From: Paenibacillus sp. JNUCC32
GTDB taxonomy: Bacteria > Bacillota > Bacilli > Paenibacillales > Paenibacillaceae
NCBI RefSeq assembly: GCF_014863545.1
Contig: NZ_CP062260.1
Coordinates: 3,410,001 to 3,474,000, forward strand
Direction of reading: 5' to 3'
DNA length: 64,000 nucleotides
Shown: positions 17,622 to 26,643 of the stretch, one piece after another
Layout of the letters: each line of letters opens with the position of its first letter
Numbering within the stretch: position 1 is the first letter of the stretch
The notes under the pieces: model-generated
The model's database searches: none
What the model was told of the DNA's origin: nothing
What the model saw: only the letters and a program-made list of their open reading frames with translations
Program-made: the position numbers and the translations under genes

Positions 17622-17665
17622 GAATAGGGAAGTTCCCTGAATCTCTCCGGGGAACTTCCCTATTC
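17622..17665. promoter_or_regulatory. Perfect 16-bp inverted repeat upstream of narK
   Basis: GAATAGGGAAGTTCCC (17622-17637) is exactly complementary to GGGAACTTCCCTATTC (17650-17665). Each arm is itself nearly palindromic (GGGAAgTTCCC). No T-run follows on either strand, so it is not an obvious terminator of nreC. It lies 80-120 bases before the narK start, and a -10-like TACAAT sits between. A related motif precedes narG, so it may be a binding site for NreC or another anaerobic regulator. Confidence 0.5.
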
Positions 17666-17697
17666 CTTACCGCAATCACCCTGCTTATGCGCCATAA

Positions 17698-18345
17698 TTA
17701 AAAATCCAGCAGTTTTTTCTTCAGCGCATATTCCACTAACTCCGGGCGGCTCTTCAATTTCAGCTTTTCCATGATTTTGGCCTTGTGCGCTTCCACCGTT
17801 TTGACCGATACAAATAGTTTTTCCGCGATTTCCTTGTTGCCATAGCCCTTCGCGATCAGCGGCAGGATTTCAATCTCCCGTTGGGACAGACTGTTGAACG
17901 GATCCTGCTCCGCGCTCTCGCTGTCTTTCTTGATAAATTCCCGGACCAGGGACGTGGCCATCTGGGGGTGGATGTAGGTTCCTCCCTTATGGACCATCCG
18001 GATGGCCGAAATCAATTCATCATCCGGCGCATTTTTGAGCACGTAACCCGAAGCTCCGTTCTTCAAAACATGGAACAGGTAATCGTCATCGTCATACATG
18101 GTCAGGATCAAAATTTTCGTTTCCGGAAATTCGCTGCTGATCTTGCCTGTGGCAATCAATCCGCTCTCGCCGGGAGGCATGCTTAAATCCATCAACAGCA
18201 CATGCGGCCGGTGCTTGGCCACCATGGCGTATGCCTCGATGCCGTCTGCCGCCGTCGCGACGACCTCCATATCCTCTTGGTAATTCAGAATCATGGAAAA
18301 TCCGCTGCGGACCACGGCATGATCATCCGCGATCACAATTTTCAT
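17698..18345 (-). CDS. nreC: Response regulator NreC (NarL/LuxR class)
   Basis: A 215-residue two-domain regulator. The receiver has the acidic pair in VIADDHA, phospho-acceptor Asp53 in LLMDLSMP and the Lys in GYVLKNA. The LuxR-type helix-turn-helix is [39 protein letters not shown], split across residues about 150-190. Its start overlaps the nreB stop by 4 bases (ATGA). Phosphorylated by NreB, it would activate narGHJI and narK under anoxia with nitrate, as in Staphylococcus. This function is family knowledge. The candidate target palindromes in this window are inferred. Confidence 0.92.
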   Translation of the reverse strand: MKIVIADDHAVVRSGFSMILNYQEDMEVVATAADGIEAYAMVAKHRPHVLLMDLSMPPGESGLIATGKISSEFPETKILILTMYDDDDYLFHVLKNGASGYVLKNAPDDELISAIRMVHKGGTYIHPQMATSLVREFIKKDSESAEQDPFNSLSQREIEILPLIAKGYGNKEIAEKLFVSVKTVEAHKAKIMEKLKLKSRPELVEYALKKKLLDF

Positions 18346-19421
18346 GTTCCCCTCACCTCCGCCTTGCCGCTGCTCGTAAGCGGGATCTTCAGCTGAACCG
18401 TCGTCCCCTCGCCGGGAGCGGAAACCAAAGTAAACTGGCCACCGACGAGCTCAGCGCGTTCGCGCATTCCGTACAGCCCGAGTCCGGTTCCCTTGGCTTC
18501 GTCAATGATCATGTTAAATCCGGCGCCATCGTCCCGGACGGTTAACTGAAGGCAGCCGTTCTCCTCGCATAATCGGACATGAACCTCGTCCGTTCCCGAA
18601 TATTTCAAGGCATTTAACACCGCTTCCTGGCAAACCCGGTACACCACCGTTTCAATCTCGCTGCCATAGCGGGCCGCCGCCAATTCGGCAGAGAATTCAA
18701 CCAGCATGCCGTAATTCTTCCCGATCCATTTGAAATGGGAGCGGAAGGCAGCCTCCAGCCCCAAATCATCGAGGGAAGCGGGCCGAAGCTCGACCGACAA
18801 ATGCCGGATATCATCCAGCAGCCTCGTTAAAGACGCCTCGGTCTGGTGCAGCTTCTTGAGCACATCCTCGCCCACATTCATATATTTAACGACGCGCAGG
18901 TCGACCAGCGAGCTTAAGAGCTCCTGAGCCACGCTATCGTGCAGCTCGCGCGAGATCCGCTTGCGCTCGTCCTCCTGTGCCTTGATGACGTATTTCAGCA
19001 TATTCGTCCGCTGCAGCATTTCCTGCGTTTTCTGCTGCTTCGTCAGATCGAGGAGCATCATCACCCGGATGCCGCGGGCTTCATCGATGGTATGGTAACT
19101 GGCCGCATAAGGAACAATTCCTTCAGACCGCGTCTTCAGATAGACTTGGAACGACGAGAATTCTCCATCCGGATAATCCAGATAGCATTTGGAGCAGGAG
19201 ATGAGATCCTGTTCGTCGGTGTACCCTTCGCAGGTCTGGCAGAAGGACCCGTCCTGTCCGGAGTGCATCCTCTCGATCACCTCAATGTCAAGGATATTCT
19301 CCGCAGCCGGATTCATCGCGACCACGCTGCCGTCCTCGTCCATAAAAAAAATGGCCTCCATGCTGTTCTGATACATGTTTCTCAGCAATTCGCTCAGATG
19401 CTCATCCGTCATTTGAATCAC
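18342..19421 (-). CDS. nreB: Oxygen-sensing histidine kinase NreB
   Basis: A 359-residue cytoplasmic kinase without membrane segments. The PAS-like sensor (residues about 15-125) holds four cysteines, C61, C64, C76 and C79, in the spacing CX2CX11CX2C that binds the oxygen-labile [4Fe-4S] cluster of staphylococcal NreB. The HisKA_3 segment [18 protein letters not shown] contains the phospho-acceptor His161, followed by the ATPase with VRDDGAGF and [18 protein letters not shown]. Start and stop overlap nreA and nreC by 4 bases each, so all three are coupled. In air the cluster is lost and the kinase is silent. Without oxygen it phosphorylates NreC. Confidence 0.93.
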   Translation of the reverse strand: MIQMTDEHLSELLRNMYQNSMEAIFFMDEDGSVVAMNPAAENILDIEVIERMHSGQDGSFCQTCEGYTDEQDLISCSKCYLDYPDGEFSSFQVYLKTRSEGIVPYAASYHTIDEARGIRVMMLLDLTKQQKTQEMLQRTNMLKYVIKAQEDERKRISRELHDSVAQELLSSLVDLRVVKYMNVGEDVLKKLHQTEASLTRLLDDIRHLSVELRPASLDDLGLEAAFRSHFKWIGKNYGMLVEFSAELAAARYGSEIETVVYRVCQEAVLNALKYSGTDEVHVRLCEENGCLQLTVRDDGAGFNMIIDEAKGTGLGLYGMRERAELVGGQFTLVSAPGEGTTVQLKIPLTSSGKAEVRGT

Positions 19422-19882
19422 GGCCGTGATACCTCCTTGGCATAAAAAGCGCCAAATTCCGTTCCTATACCTTCCTGAAAAGACGCAAAGGCCTTGTGAT
19501 CCAGCATGTTCTCCTTACGATATCCCACAAGCAAAACCCCCATGACGCGCGTGCCTTCCCACAGCGGTATGGCACCGAGGCTCTTCAGCTGCTCTGCAAC
19601 GATAATCGGATAATTATACAAGTCCCTTGATTCAATATCCGCATTCACATTCGGGATCAGCATCGGTTTCCCGGTCTTAAACACCATGCCGGCGATGCCC
19701 TTGCCGGAATGCAGCACGATGCGCTTGTACCTCTCGTTGATGTTTCCCGAGGCATACTGCCAGGTCAATACAAATCGGTCTTCAGCCGGCTGCACCAATG
19801 CCATGGACACGAAATCGAAATGAAACCGGGTCCGAAGCTTATCCATTTCACGTTGGTAATCATAGATCGGCTGATTCTTCAT
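19418..19882 (-). CDS. nreA: Nitrate-responsive GAF protein NreA
   Basis: A 154-residue single GAF-domain protein, the usual size for NreA. GKGIAGMVFKTGKPMLIPNV and GAIPLWEGTRVMGVLLVGYR are GAF signatures. ATG 19882 has AGAGGAG 8 bases upstream; the closer ATG at 19888 would be too near it. In the staphylococcal system NreA binds nitrate and, when empty, inhibits NreB, so oxygen and nitrate are sensed together. It sits 52 bases after narI, and its stop overlaps nreB, so sensor and enzyme genes may share one transcript. Confidence 0.87.
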   Translation of the reverse strand: MKNQPIYDYQREMDKLRTRFHFDFVSMALVQPAEDRFVLTWQYASGNINERYKRIVLHSGKGIAGMVFKTGKPMLIPNVNADIESRDLYNYPIIVAEQLKSLGAIPLWEGTRVMGVLLVGYRKENMLDHKAFASFQEGIGTEFGAFYAKEVSRP

Positions 19883-19934
19883 CCCCATTACTCCTCTGAC
19901 GTAGAAAAGAAGGCTAAAGAAGCCTTCTCTCGTC

Positions 19935-20627
19935 CTACGACTCAAATTTGCGGTGCTTTCTATACAGGATATATCTTCTGCCCACATAATTCAACGGAAC
20001 ACTCCACACATGGACCAGACGGGTAAACGGCCACAAACCGAAAATACCAAATCCCGCAAGAATGTGAATTTTGAACGACAGCGGCACATCCTCCATCAGC
20101 GAAGCCTCCGGTCGGAACATAAACAGTCCGCGGAACCAGACCGAGACCGTTTCCCGATAATTGAATTCCGGCTGCACCGCGTTTGTGACCAGCGTGCTGT
20201 ACATCCCCATGAAGACGATAAACAGCAGGAGGACATTGACCACCATATCGGAAGCGGTGCTGAGTTTTCGGACATTTCGGATGGCAAACCGTCTGGCGGT
20301 CAACAAGATCATGCCCCCCAGCGTTAAAAAGCCGAACGCGCTTCCGATATACACCGCGCCGATATGGTACATATGGTCGCTGACGCCGAGCGACTCCATC
20401 CAGGATTGGGGGATGGCCAGGCCGGCCACGTGTCCCCCGATAACCGGAATGATGCCGAGATGGAACATGAGGCTGCCCAGCTTGAGATGTTTTTTCTCGA
20501 TAAACTCGCTGGATTTTGCCGTCCAGTTAAACTGGTCCGTACGATAACGGTAAATATGACCGACGATAAATACAACGATGCATACATAGGGGAAAATGAC
20601 CCACAAAAATTGATCAATCATGTTCAT
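19935..20627 (-). CDS. narI: Respiratory nitrate reductase gamma subunit (cytochrome b)
   Basis: A 230-residue membrane protein with five hydrophobic segments, as in NarI. Histidines in LGSLMFHLGIIPVIGGHVAG and KIHILAGFGIFGLWPFTRLVHVW are the expected ligands of the two b-type hemes. It anchors NarGH to the inner membrane face and passes electrons from menaquinol. Start ATG 20627 has AGGAGG 9 bases upstream and lies inside the narJ 3' end. The longer frame to 20693 has no such site. Confidence 0.93.
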   Translation of the reverse strand: MNMIDQFLWVIFPYVCIVVFIVGHIYRYRTDQFNWTAKSSEFIEKKHLKLGSLMFHLGIIPVIGGHVAGLAIPQSWMESLGVSDHMYHIGAVYIGSAFGFLTLGGMILLTARRFAIRNVRKLSTASDMVVNVLLLFIVFMGMYSTLVTNAVQPEFNYRETVSVWFRGLFMFRPEASLMEDVPLSFKIHILAGFGIFGLWPFTRLVHVWSVPLNYVGRRYILYRKHRKFES

Positions 20628-21192
20628 GAGCGGCAGCCTCCTGACTGAGACACGCCTTGAACGTGTCGCGAAGCCCTTGAACGAGATAACCATACGGGCT
20701 GTTATACTTCTCCAAGGCTTTCAGCAGATGATAGGTGCCGTCTTCCATGACGGCCATCATCAAATTCAGGCTCTCCGCGGCTTCCTTCTCGCGGCCCTGC
20801 CAGGGCCCCGCGTACAAAAACTCGCACATCAGCGGAAGATAATCCGACAATTCCGAGCCTTCGATGCCAAGGCCAAACATCTCGTACGTCTCCTTAAGCC
20901 TGGCGAGCATCTGCCCGCGTTCCCGGCCGTCCTCGAATTTGTAATAGGTCATATACAACGTGGATTTCGCCTGAAAGTCGAAGGTCTGGACATACAGCTC
21001 TTCAATCTCCTCCATGCTGTATTCATGCATGATCGTCCAATACGTTCTGACGGATTCATAGGCCGGATCGGCGGAGTCAAGCAGCTCCTCCATGACGGAC
21101 GGATGGAAATCCAGCTTTTCCGGATACGTGAGCTGCTGAGCAAAAAAACCGAAAACATGTTTACAATCATGCAGCTTTCCGAGATTAATCAC
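20614..21192 (-). CDS. narJ: Nitrate reductase assembly chaperone NarJ (delta subunit)
   Basis: A helical protein of about 192 residues of the NarJ/TorD chaperone family: CKHVFGFFAQQLTYPEK at the start, then EELYVQTFDFQAKSTLYMTYYKFEDGRERG, the strongest NarJ signature, split here by the field limit only in description. It escorts NarG during molybdenum cofactor and Fe-S insertion and is not part of the final enzyme. A GTG at 21192 is chosen because GGAGGG sits 7 bases before it inside the last codons of narH. The length then matches Bacillus NarJ (about 184). It overlaps narH by 8 and narI by 14 bases. Confidence 0.88.
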   Translation of the reverse strand: MINLGKLHDCKHVFGFFAQQLTYPEKLDFHPSVMEELLDSADPAYESVRTYWTIMHEYSMEEIEELYVQTFDFQAKSTLYMTYYKFEDGRERGQMLARLKETYEMFGLGIEGSELSDYLPLMCEFLYAGPWQGREKEAAESLNLMMAVMEDGTYHLLKALEKYNSPYGYLVQGLRDTFKACLSQEAAAHEHD

Positions 21193-22720
21193 GCCAGATC
21201 CCTCCATAGAAATTTTCTTCGTACAGCTCCTTGCCGGTTTTGCCCTGCAGACCTTCCGGACCGCAGCCGCCGCAGCTCGCGCCGAATCCTTCAGAGCCCT
21301 GGGAACGGTAGACATCCATATGGCTTTCTTTATGGGAAGTCGGAACAACGAACCGGTCATCGTATTTCGCGATGGCAAGAAGCCGGTACATCTGCTTCAT
21401 TTGATGGGCAGTCAGGCCGACCCGTGCCAGACGAGTCTCATCAAACTCGGCCCCCGACGATTGTGCGCGCATATAAGAACGCATCATCGCCATTCTTTGC
21501 AGGGCTTCCTTCACCGTGACCGTGTCGCCTGCCGTGAGCAGATTCGCGAGGTACTGGATCGGCGTGCGCATCTCCTCGATCGCCGGGAAAATCATGTCCG
21601 GATTCTCGATGGAATCCCTGCCTTCAAAATAGTTCATGATCGGGCTGAGCGGCGGCACGTACCATACCATCGGCAGCGTCCGGTACTCCGGATGAAGCGG
21701 GAAGGCCAGCTTGTATTCGATCGCGAGCTTATAGACCGGGGAGTTTTGGGCCGCCTCGATCCATTCCTCGGACAGTCCGTCTTTGCGCGCCTGCTCGATC
21801 ACCGCCGGATCATGCGGATCAAGGAACAGGCTGCATTGCGCCTGATACAGATCCTTCTCATCCGGCGTGGAGGCTGCTTCCTGTACGCGGTCCGCGTCAT
21901 AGAGCAGCACGCCCAAGTAACGGATACGGCCTGTGCAGGTTTCGGAGCATACCGTTGGCAGCCCTGCTTCGATTCTCGGGAAACAGAAGGTGCATTTCTC
22001 GGCCTTGTTCGTTTTCCAGTTGAAGTACACCTTTTTGTAAGGACAGCCGGTCATGCAGTACCGCCAGCCGCGGCAGGCCTCCTGGTCCACCAGCACGATG
22101 CCGTCCTCGTCCCGCTTGTACATCGCACCCGACGGACAGGACGCCACGCAGCTTGGATTCAGGCAGTGCTCGCACAGGCGGGGCAAATACATCATGAACG
22201 CCTGCTCAAAGTTGAATTTGATCTCTTCCTCGATCTTTTCGATATTCGGATCCTTCGGACCGGTCACGTGGGCGCCCGCCAGATCGTCTTCCCAGTTCGG
22301 GCCCCAATCCAGATTCATCGTTTCGCCGGTCACCGCCGATTTCGGACGGGCCACCGGCTGATGTTTCTTCTCCCCGGCATTCGTCAGATGTTCATAGTTA
22401 TACGTCCAGGGCTCATAGTAATCTTTCATTTCCGGCATATCCGGATTGTAGAAAATTTTGCCGAGCGCGATTTTGGACAGCTTGCTGCCGGATTTCAGCT
22501 GCAGCTTGCCCTTTTTCAGCGTCCAGCCTCCCTTGTATTTCTCCTGGTCTTCCCAGCGGATCGGGTAGCCGACGCCCGGCTTCGTTTCCACGTTGTTGAA
22601 CCACATGTACTCCGCGCCCGGACGGTTCGTCCAGGTGCTCTTGCAGGTGACGCTGCACGTATGGCAGCCGATGCATTTATCCAGATTCATGACCATGGCG
22701 ACCTGCGCTTTAATCTTCAA
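21185..22720 (-). CDS. narH: Respiratory nitrate reductase beta subunit (iron-sulfur)
   Basis: A 511-residue electron-transfer subunit with the four cysteine groups of NarH: CIGCHTCSVTC near residue 16, CEHCLNPSCVASC, CRGWRYCMTGCPY where Trp replaces one Cys and gives a [3Fe-4S] cluster, and CTFCFPRIEAGLPTVCSETC. It relays electrons from NarI hemes to NarG. Translation starts at TTG 22720 (MKIKAQVAMVM), with AGGTGG 6 bases upstream; the same N-terminus is known in Bacillus NarH. It overlaps the end of narG by 11 bases. Confidence 0.95.
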   Translation of the reverse strand: MKIKAQVAMVMNLDKCIGCHTCSVTCKSTWTNRPGAEYMWFNNVETKPGVGYPIRWEDQEKYKGGWTLKKGKLQLKSGSKLSKIALGKIFYNPDMPEMKDYYEPWTYNYEHLTNAGEKKHQPVARPKSAVTGETMNLDWGPNWEDDLAGAHVTGPKDPNIEKIEEEIKFNFEQAFMMYLPRLCEHCLNPSCVASCPSGAMYKRDEDGIVLVDQEACRGWRYCMTGCPYKKVYFNWKTNKAEKCTFCFPRIEAGLPTVCSETCTGRIRYLGVLLYDADRVQEAASTPDEKDLYQAQCSLFLDPHDPAVIEQARKDGLSEEWIEAAQNSPVYKLAIEYKLAFPLHPEYRTLPMVWYVPPLSPIMNYFEGRDSIENPDMIFPAIEEMRTPIQYLANLLTAGDTVTVKEALQRMAMMRSYMRAQSSGAEFDETRLARVGLTAHQMKQMYRLLAIAKYDDRFVVPTSHKESHMDVYRSQGSEGFGASCGGCGPEGLQGKTGKELYEENFYGGIWRD

Positions 22721-25700
22721 GCCAATCCACCTCTTTCATTTTGCGGACAGCCACGTACACATCCCGCTGGTTGCCGATCGGTCCGTAGTAGTTGAATCCA
22801 TAGCTGAGCTGGGCGTAGCCTCCGACCATCTGGGTCGGCTTCACATGGATTCTCGTCGGCGCGTTGTGGCTGCCGCCGCGATCCTTCGTGATTTCCGAGC
22901 CCGGCACGTTGATGTGTTTGTCCTGCGCGTGATACATGTACATCGTGCCTTTCGGCATCCGGTGGCTGACGACGGCGCGGGCGGTGACGACCCCGTTGCG
23001 GTTGTATACTTCCAGCCAGTCGTTGTCCTGGATGTCGTTTGCCGCCGCGTCGTCATTGTTGATCCATACCGTCGGGCCGCCGCGGAACAGCGTCAGCATG
23101 TGCAGGTTATCCTGATACGTGCTGTGAATGTTCCATTTGCCGTGCGGCGTCAAATAGCGGAGCACCAGCGTATCCTTGCCCCCGGTAATCTGCTTGTCGC
23201 GCGGGCCGAACACCATCGGCGGAAGCGTCGGTTTATACACCGGCAGCGCTTCGCCGAACTGCAGGAAGATTTCGTGGTCGATATAAAAATGCTGCCTGCC
23301 GGTCAGCGTGCGGAACGGCACGAGCCGCTCGATGTTCGTCGTGAACGGCGAGTATCTTCTTCCCATTTTGTTCGAGCCGCTGAACACCGGCGTCGGAATG
23401 ACTTCCCGCGGCTGGGCCGTGATGCTCTGGAACGTGATGCGCTCCGCCGCGCGGTCCGCGGAAATATCCTTCAGCTGCACGCCGGTATCCTGCTCCGCCG
23501 ATTCCCATGCCCGCTGCGCTACTCTTCCATTCGTAGCCGAAGACAGATTCAGAATGGCATCCGCCGCATGTCTTGCGGTATGAAGCTTCGGCAGGCCATT
23601 TTTGATGGAGTCGTCATAATAAGTTCCGTTCAAGCGCTTCAGCTCTTCATACTCCTCGGCGACCGAGAAGCTGACGCCGTGCGCCCCGACTTTGCCTGTG
23701 GCCAGATTCGGCCCGAGCGTCACATATTTATCGTAAATTTTGGTATAATCGCGTTCGACCACCGTCAGGTTCGGCATCGTTTTGCCCGGAACCGCTTCGA
23801 TCTCGCCCTTGCGCCAATCCTTCACCTCACCGTACGGCTGGGCGATCTCGCTTGCCGAGTCATGGGCCAGCGGGCTTGTCACAAGATCCTTGTATACGCC
23901 TGGCAGATGCGTTTTGGCCATGTCCGAGAAGACTTCAGCGATCGTTCTGTAAATATCCCAGTCCGAACGCGATTCCCAGAGCGGATCCACCGCCGGGTTG
24001 AACGGATGGACGAAGGGATGCATGTCGGTGGAGGATAAGTCGGTTTTCTCGTACCAGGTCGCTGCCGGCAGCACCACATCGGCATACATCGGCGTCGAGG
24101 TCATCCGGAAATCGAGCGCGACCAGCAGATCCAGCTTGCCTTCCACGTCCTCGCGCCACACCATTTCCTCCGGCTTATCCTCTTCGTTCGGCGTCGAGAG
24201 CAGGCTGTCCGAAGCGCCAAGCAAATGCTTCATGAAGTATTCCTGCCCTTTGGCCGAGCTTGAGATCAGGTTCGAGCGCCATACGAACAGCGATCGCGGG
24301 AAGTTTTCCGGCGCACCCGGATCTTCTGCCGCAAATTTGGTATCTCCTGACACGATTTGTTCAAGCGTGTGCTTCACGATGTCTTCATTGCTCGTTTTCC
24401 CCTGCAGCGCCGCTTCCTGGGCAAACGTCAGGCTGTTCTTGTTGAACTGCGGATAGGACGGAAGCCAGCCGAGCCTAGCGGCAAGAACGTTGTAATCTGC
24501 CGGATGCCGGTACCGGATCTCCCCGCCCGTCGGCGATTTCAGGGAATCGGCCCCCATTTCTTCGTATTTCCACTGGTCGGTCGCAAAATAGAAGAACGAA
24601 GTGGCATTTTGCTGCCGCGGCGGTCCCTGCCAGTCTTTGGCGAAGGCAACCGTGGACCAGCCCTCGATCGGACGGCATTTCTCCTGCCCCACGTAATGTG
24701 CCCAGCCGCCGCCGTTCACGCCCTGGGAAGCCGTCAGAATGACCAGGTTCAGAATGGAGCGGTAGATCGTGTCGCTGTTGAACCAGTGGTTAATGCCCGC
24801 ACCCATGATGATCATGGAGCGGCCGCCGGTATCCAGCGAATTCTGCGCGAATTCTCGGGCGATTTGAACGACGACCGAAGCCTTCACGCCGGTAATGTTC
24901 TCCTGCCAGGCCGGGGTGTAGTCGAATTCGGCATCTTCATATCCCGAAGCCGCAAGTCCGCTCTCCGCTTGCCCTATCCCATATTGGCTCAGCATCAGAT
25001 CGTATACCGTGGCGGCGAGACGCTCGGTTCCGTCGGCCAGCTGAATTTTCTTCGCCGGAATTTGGCGTTTGAAGGTGCCGTTGGCCCGGTTATCAAAGAA
25101 CGGGAAAAGGATCGTCTGCCGCTCCGCTACCTGGGACTCTACGGAAAGCGCCGGTGCAATGACCGACCCGTCTTCGCGTTCCAGAATCAGGTTCCATTTC
25201 TTGTCCTGCTCCCAGCGCTGGCCCATCGTACCGTTCGGAACGATGATTTCATTCGTGTTCTCGTCGATAATCACCGGCTTCCACTCGGCATGCTGCGAGG
25301 CATCGCCCAAATCGCTTGCCCGCAGGAAGCGGCCAGCCTTGTACCCCCCCTCAAACTCATCCAGGAGAATCAGGAAAGGCATATCCGTATATTGTTTCGC
25401 ATAATTCAGGAACATCGGCTCCTGACGTTCATGATAGAACTCCTTCAAAATGACATGCGTCATGGCCTGCGCAATCGCCGCATCGGTTCCGGGGTTCGGG
25501 GCCAGCCAGTTGTCGGCGAATTTGACATTCTCGGCATAGTCCGGCGCGACCGACACGACCTTGGTCCCTTTGTATCGCACTTCCGTCATGAAATGGGCGT
25601 CCGGCGTACGCGTTAACGGTACGTTCGAACCCCACATGATCAGGTAGCCCGCATTATACCAGTCGCTCGATTCCGGCACGTCGGTCTGCTCTCCCCAAAT

Positions 25701-26384
25701 TTGCGGGGAAGCCGGCGGCAGGTCGGCATACCAGTCGTAAAAACTCAGCATTTCGCCGCCCAGCAGGGAGATGAACCTTGCCCCCGAAGCGTAGCTGATC
25801 ATGGACATCGCTGGAATCGGTGTGAAGCCGGCGATGCGGTCCGGGCCGTATTTGCGGATCGTATAGATTAACTGGGCGGCGATCAGCTTCGTGGCTTCCT
25901 GCCAAGATACACGAACGTGACCGCCCTTTCCCCGTGCTTGTTTATAGGATTTGGATTTCGCCGGATCTTCGACGATGCTGGCCCAAGCGGCGATCGGATC
26001 GCCGTGCTCGTTCAATGCCTCTTTCCACATATGCCACAGCCGGCCGCGCATGTAAGGGTATTTCACCCGCAGCGGACTGTATTCATACCAGGAAAATGAC
26101 GCCCCGCGCGGACATCCCCGCGGTTCGAATTCCGGCATATCCGGCCCGCAGGACGGATAATCGATCTGCTGGTTTTCCCAGGTGATGATCCCGTTCTTTA
26201 CGAACACTTTCCAGCTGCAGGAGCCTGTACAGTTCACGCCGTGAGTGGTCCGCACCACTTTGTCGTGCGACCAGCGCTTGCGGTACATATCCTCCCATTC
26301 CCTGCTTTTCTCCTCCAGAACGGACCAATTGCCAGAGTAGCTTTCCATCCTCTTGAAGAACTTCAGCCCCGACTTTCGTCTCAT
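22710..26384 (-). CDS. narG: Respiratory nitrate reductase alpha subunit (molybdopterin)
   Basis: About 1224 residues, matching Bacillus NarG (1228). The N-terminal HGVNCTGSCSWKVFVKNG holds the His and Cys ligands of cluster FS0, and IDYPSCGPDMPEFEPRGCPRG supplies the rest (described in two parts). RIAGFTPIPAMSMISYASG, YLIMWGSNVPLTRTPDAHF and VLPAATWYEKTDLSSTDMHPF are molybdo-bisMGD domain segments. It reduces nitrate to nitrite on the cytoplasmic side. ATG 26384 has AAGGAG 12 bases upstream, rather far; a TTG at 26432 is an alternative with a weaker site. No twin-arginine signal is evident. It is first in the nar operon and preceded by a palindrome-rich promoter region. Confidence 0.95.
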   Translation of the reverse strand: MRRKSGLKFFKRMESYSGNWSVLEEKSREWEDMYRKRWSHDKVVRTTHGVNCTGSCSWKVFVKNGIITWENQQIDYPSCGPDMPEFEPRGCPRGASFSWYEYSPLRVKYPYMRGRLWHMWKEALNEHGDPIAAWASIVEDPAKSKSYKQARGKGGHVRVSWQEATKLIAAQLIYTIRKYGPDRIAGFTPIPAMSMISYASGARFISLLGGEMLSFYDWYADLPPASPQIWGEQTDVPESSDWYNAGYLIMWGSNVPLTRTPDAHFMTEVRYKGTKVVSVAPDYAENVKFADNWLAPNPGTDAAIAQAMTHVILKEFYHERQEPMFLNYAKQYTDMPFLILLDEFEGGYKAGRFLRASDLGDASQHAEWKPVIIDENTNEIIVPNGTMGQRWEQDKKWNLILEREDGSVIAPALSVESQVAERQTILFPFFDNRANGTFKRQIPAKKIQLADGTERLAATVYDLMLSQYGIGQAESGLAASGYEDAEFDYTPAWQENITGVKASVVVQIAREFAQNSLDTGGRSMIIMGAGINHWFNSDTIYRSILNLVILTASQGVNGGGWAHYVGQEKCRPIEGWSTVAFAKDWQGPPRQQNATSFFYFATDQWKYEEMGADSLKSPTGGEIRYRHPADYNVLAARLGWLPSYPQFNKNSLTFAQEAALQGKTSNEDIVKHTLEQIVSGDTKFAAEDPGAPENFPRSLFVWRSNLISSSAKGQEYFMKHLLGASDSLLSTPNEEDKPEEMVWREDVEGKLDLLVALDFRMTSTPMYADVVLPAATWYEKTDLSSTDMHPFVHPFNPAVDPLWESRSDWDIYRTIAEVFSDMAKTHLPGVYKDLVTSPLAHDSASEIAQPYGEVKDWRKGEIEAVPGKTMPNLTVVERDYTKIYDKYVTLGPNLATGKVGAHGVSFSVAEEYEELKRLNGTYYDDSIKNGLPKLHTARHAADAILNLSSATNGRVAQRAWESAEQDTGVQLKDISADRAAERITFQSITAQPREVIPTPVFSGSNKMGRRYSPFTTNIERLVPFRTLTGRQHFYIDHEIFLQFGEALPVYKPTLPPMVFGPRDKQITGGKDTLVLRYLTPHGKWNIHSTYQDNLHMLTLFRGGPTVWINNDDAAANDIQDNDWLEVYNRNGVVTARAVVSHRMPKGTMYMYHAQDKHINVPGSEITKDRGGSHNAPTRIHVKPTQMVGGYAQLSYGFNYYGPIGNQRDVYVAVRKMKEVDWLED

Positions 26385-26455
26385 AGGACACTTCAACTCC
26401 TTCTGCTTGAATGACAATGATTGGGGAATCAATGTGCCGTTCTTCGTATAGCTTC

Positions 26456-26520
26456 ATTATGAGCGGCCTCACCCTCGGTTCCTATTAGGGAAACTCCTAT
26501 ATTCCTTCGAGAATTCCCTT
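26456..26520 (-). promoter_or_regulatory. narG promoter region with TTCC/GGAA palindromes
   Basis: On the minus strand CATAAT (26456-26461) can serve as -10. The position of the -35 is occupied not by a consensus hexamer but by the palindrome-like TTCCTATTAGGGAA (26479-26492). Further repeats ACTCCTATATTCC and GAGAATTCCCTT (26493-26520) follow upstream. A poor -35 overlapped by a repeated motif fits an activator-dependent promoter such as one driven by NreC or Fnr. The regulator is inferred. Confidence 0.45.
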
Positions 26521-26563
26521 GGTTAACGTCAGGCGGCGATTCGAGCACGGATCGTCTTGTGAA

Positions 26564-26609
26564 ACGAAAAAAAGGTGTCCCGCAAGACCTGATGATCTTG
26601 CGGGGCACC
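26564..26609 (-). terminator. Terminator of the Gfo/Idh dehydrogenase gene
   Basis: On the minus strand GGTGCCCCGCAAGA pairs with TCTTGCGGGACACC (26574-26587 and 26596-26609, one G-U pair), followed by a run of eight T. It isolates the nar promoter from the gene upstream of it. Confidence 0.88.
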
Positions 26610-26643
26610 TTCGGATTCTGTTGTGACTGCTAAATGTTTATAA

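Noticed and set aside
21320..24038. Long plus-strand frames opposite narH and narG (491 and 481 codons)
   Set aside because: They mirror two highly conserved nitrate reductase subunits and have no start signals or recognisable domains.
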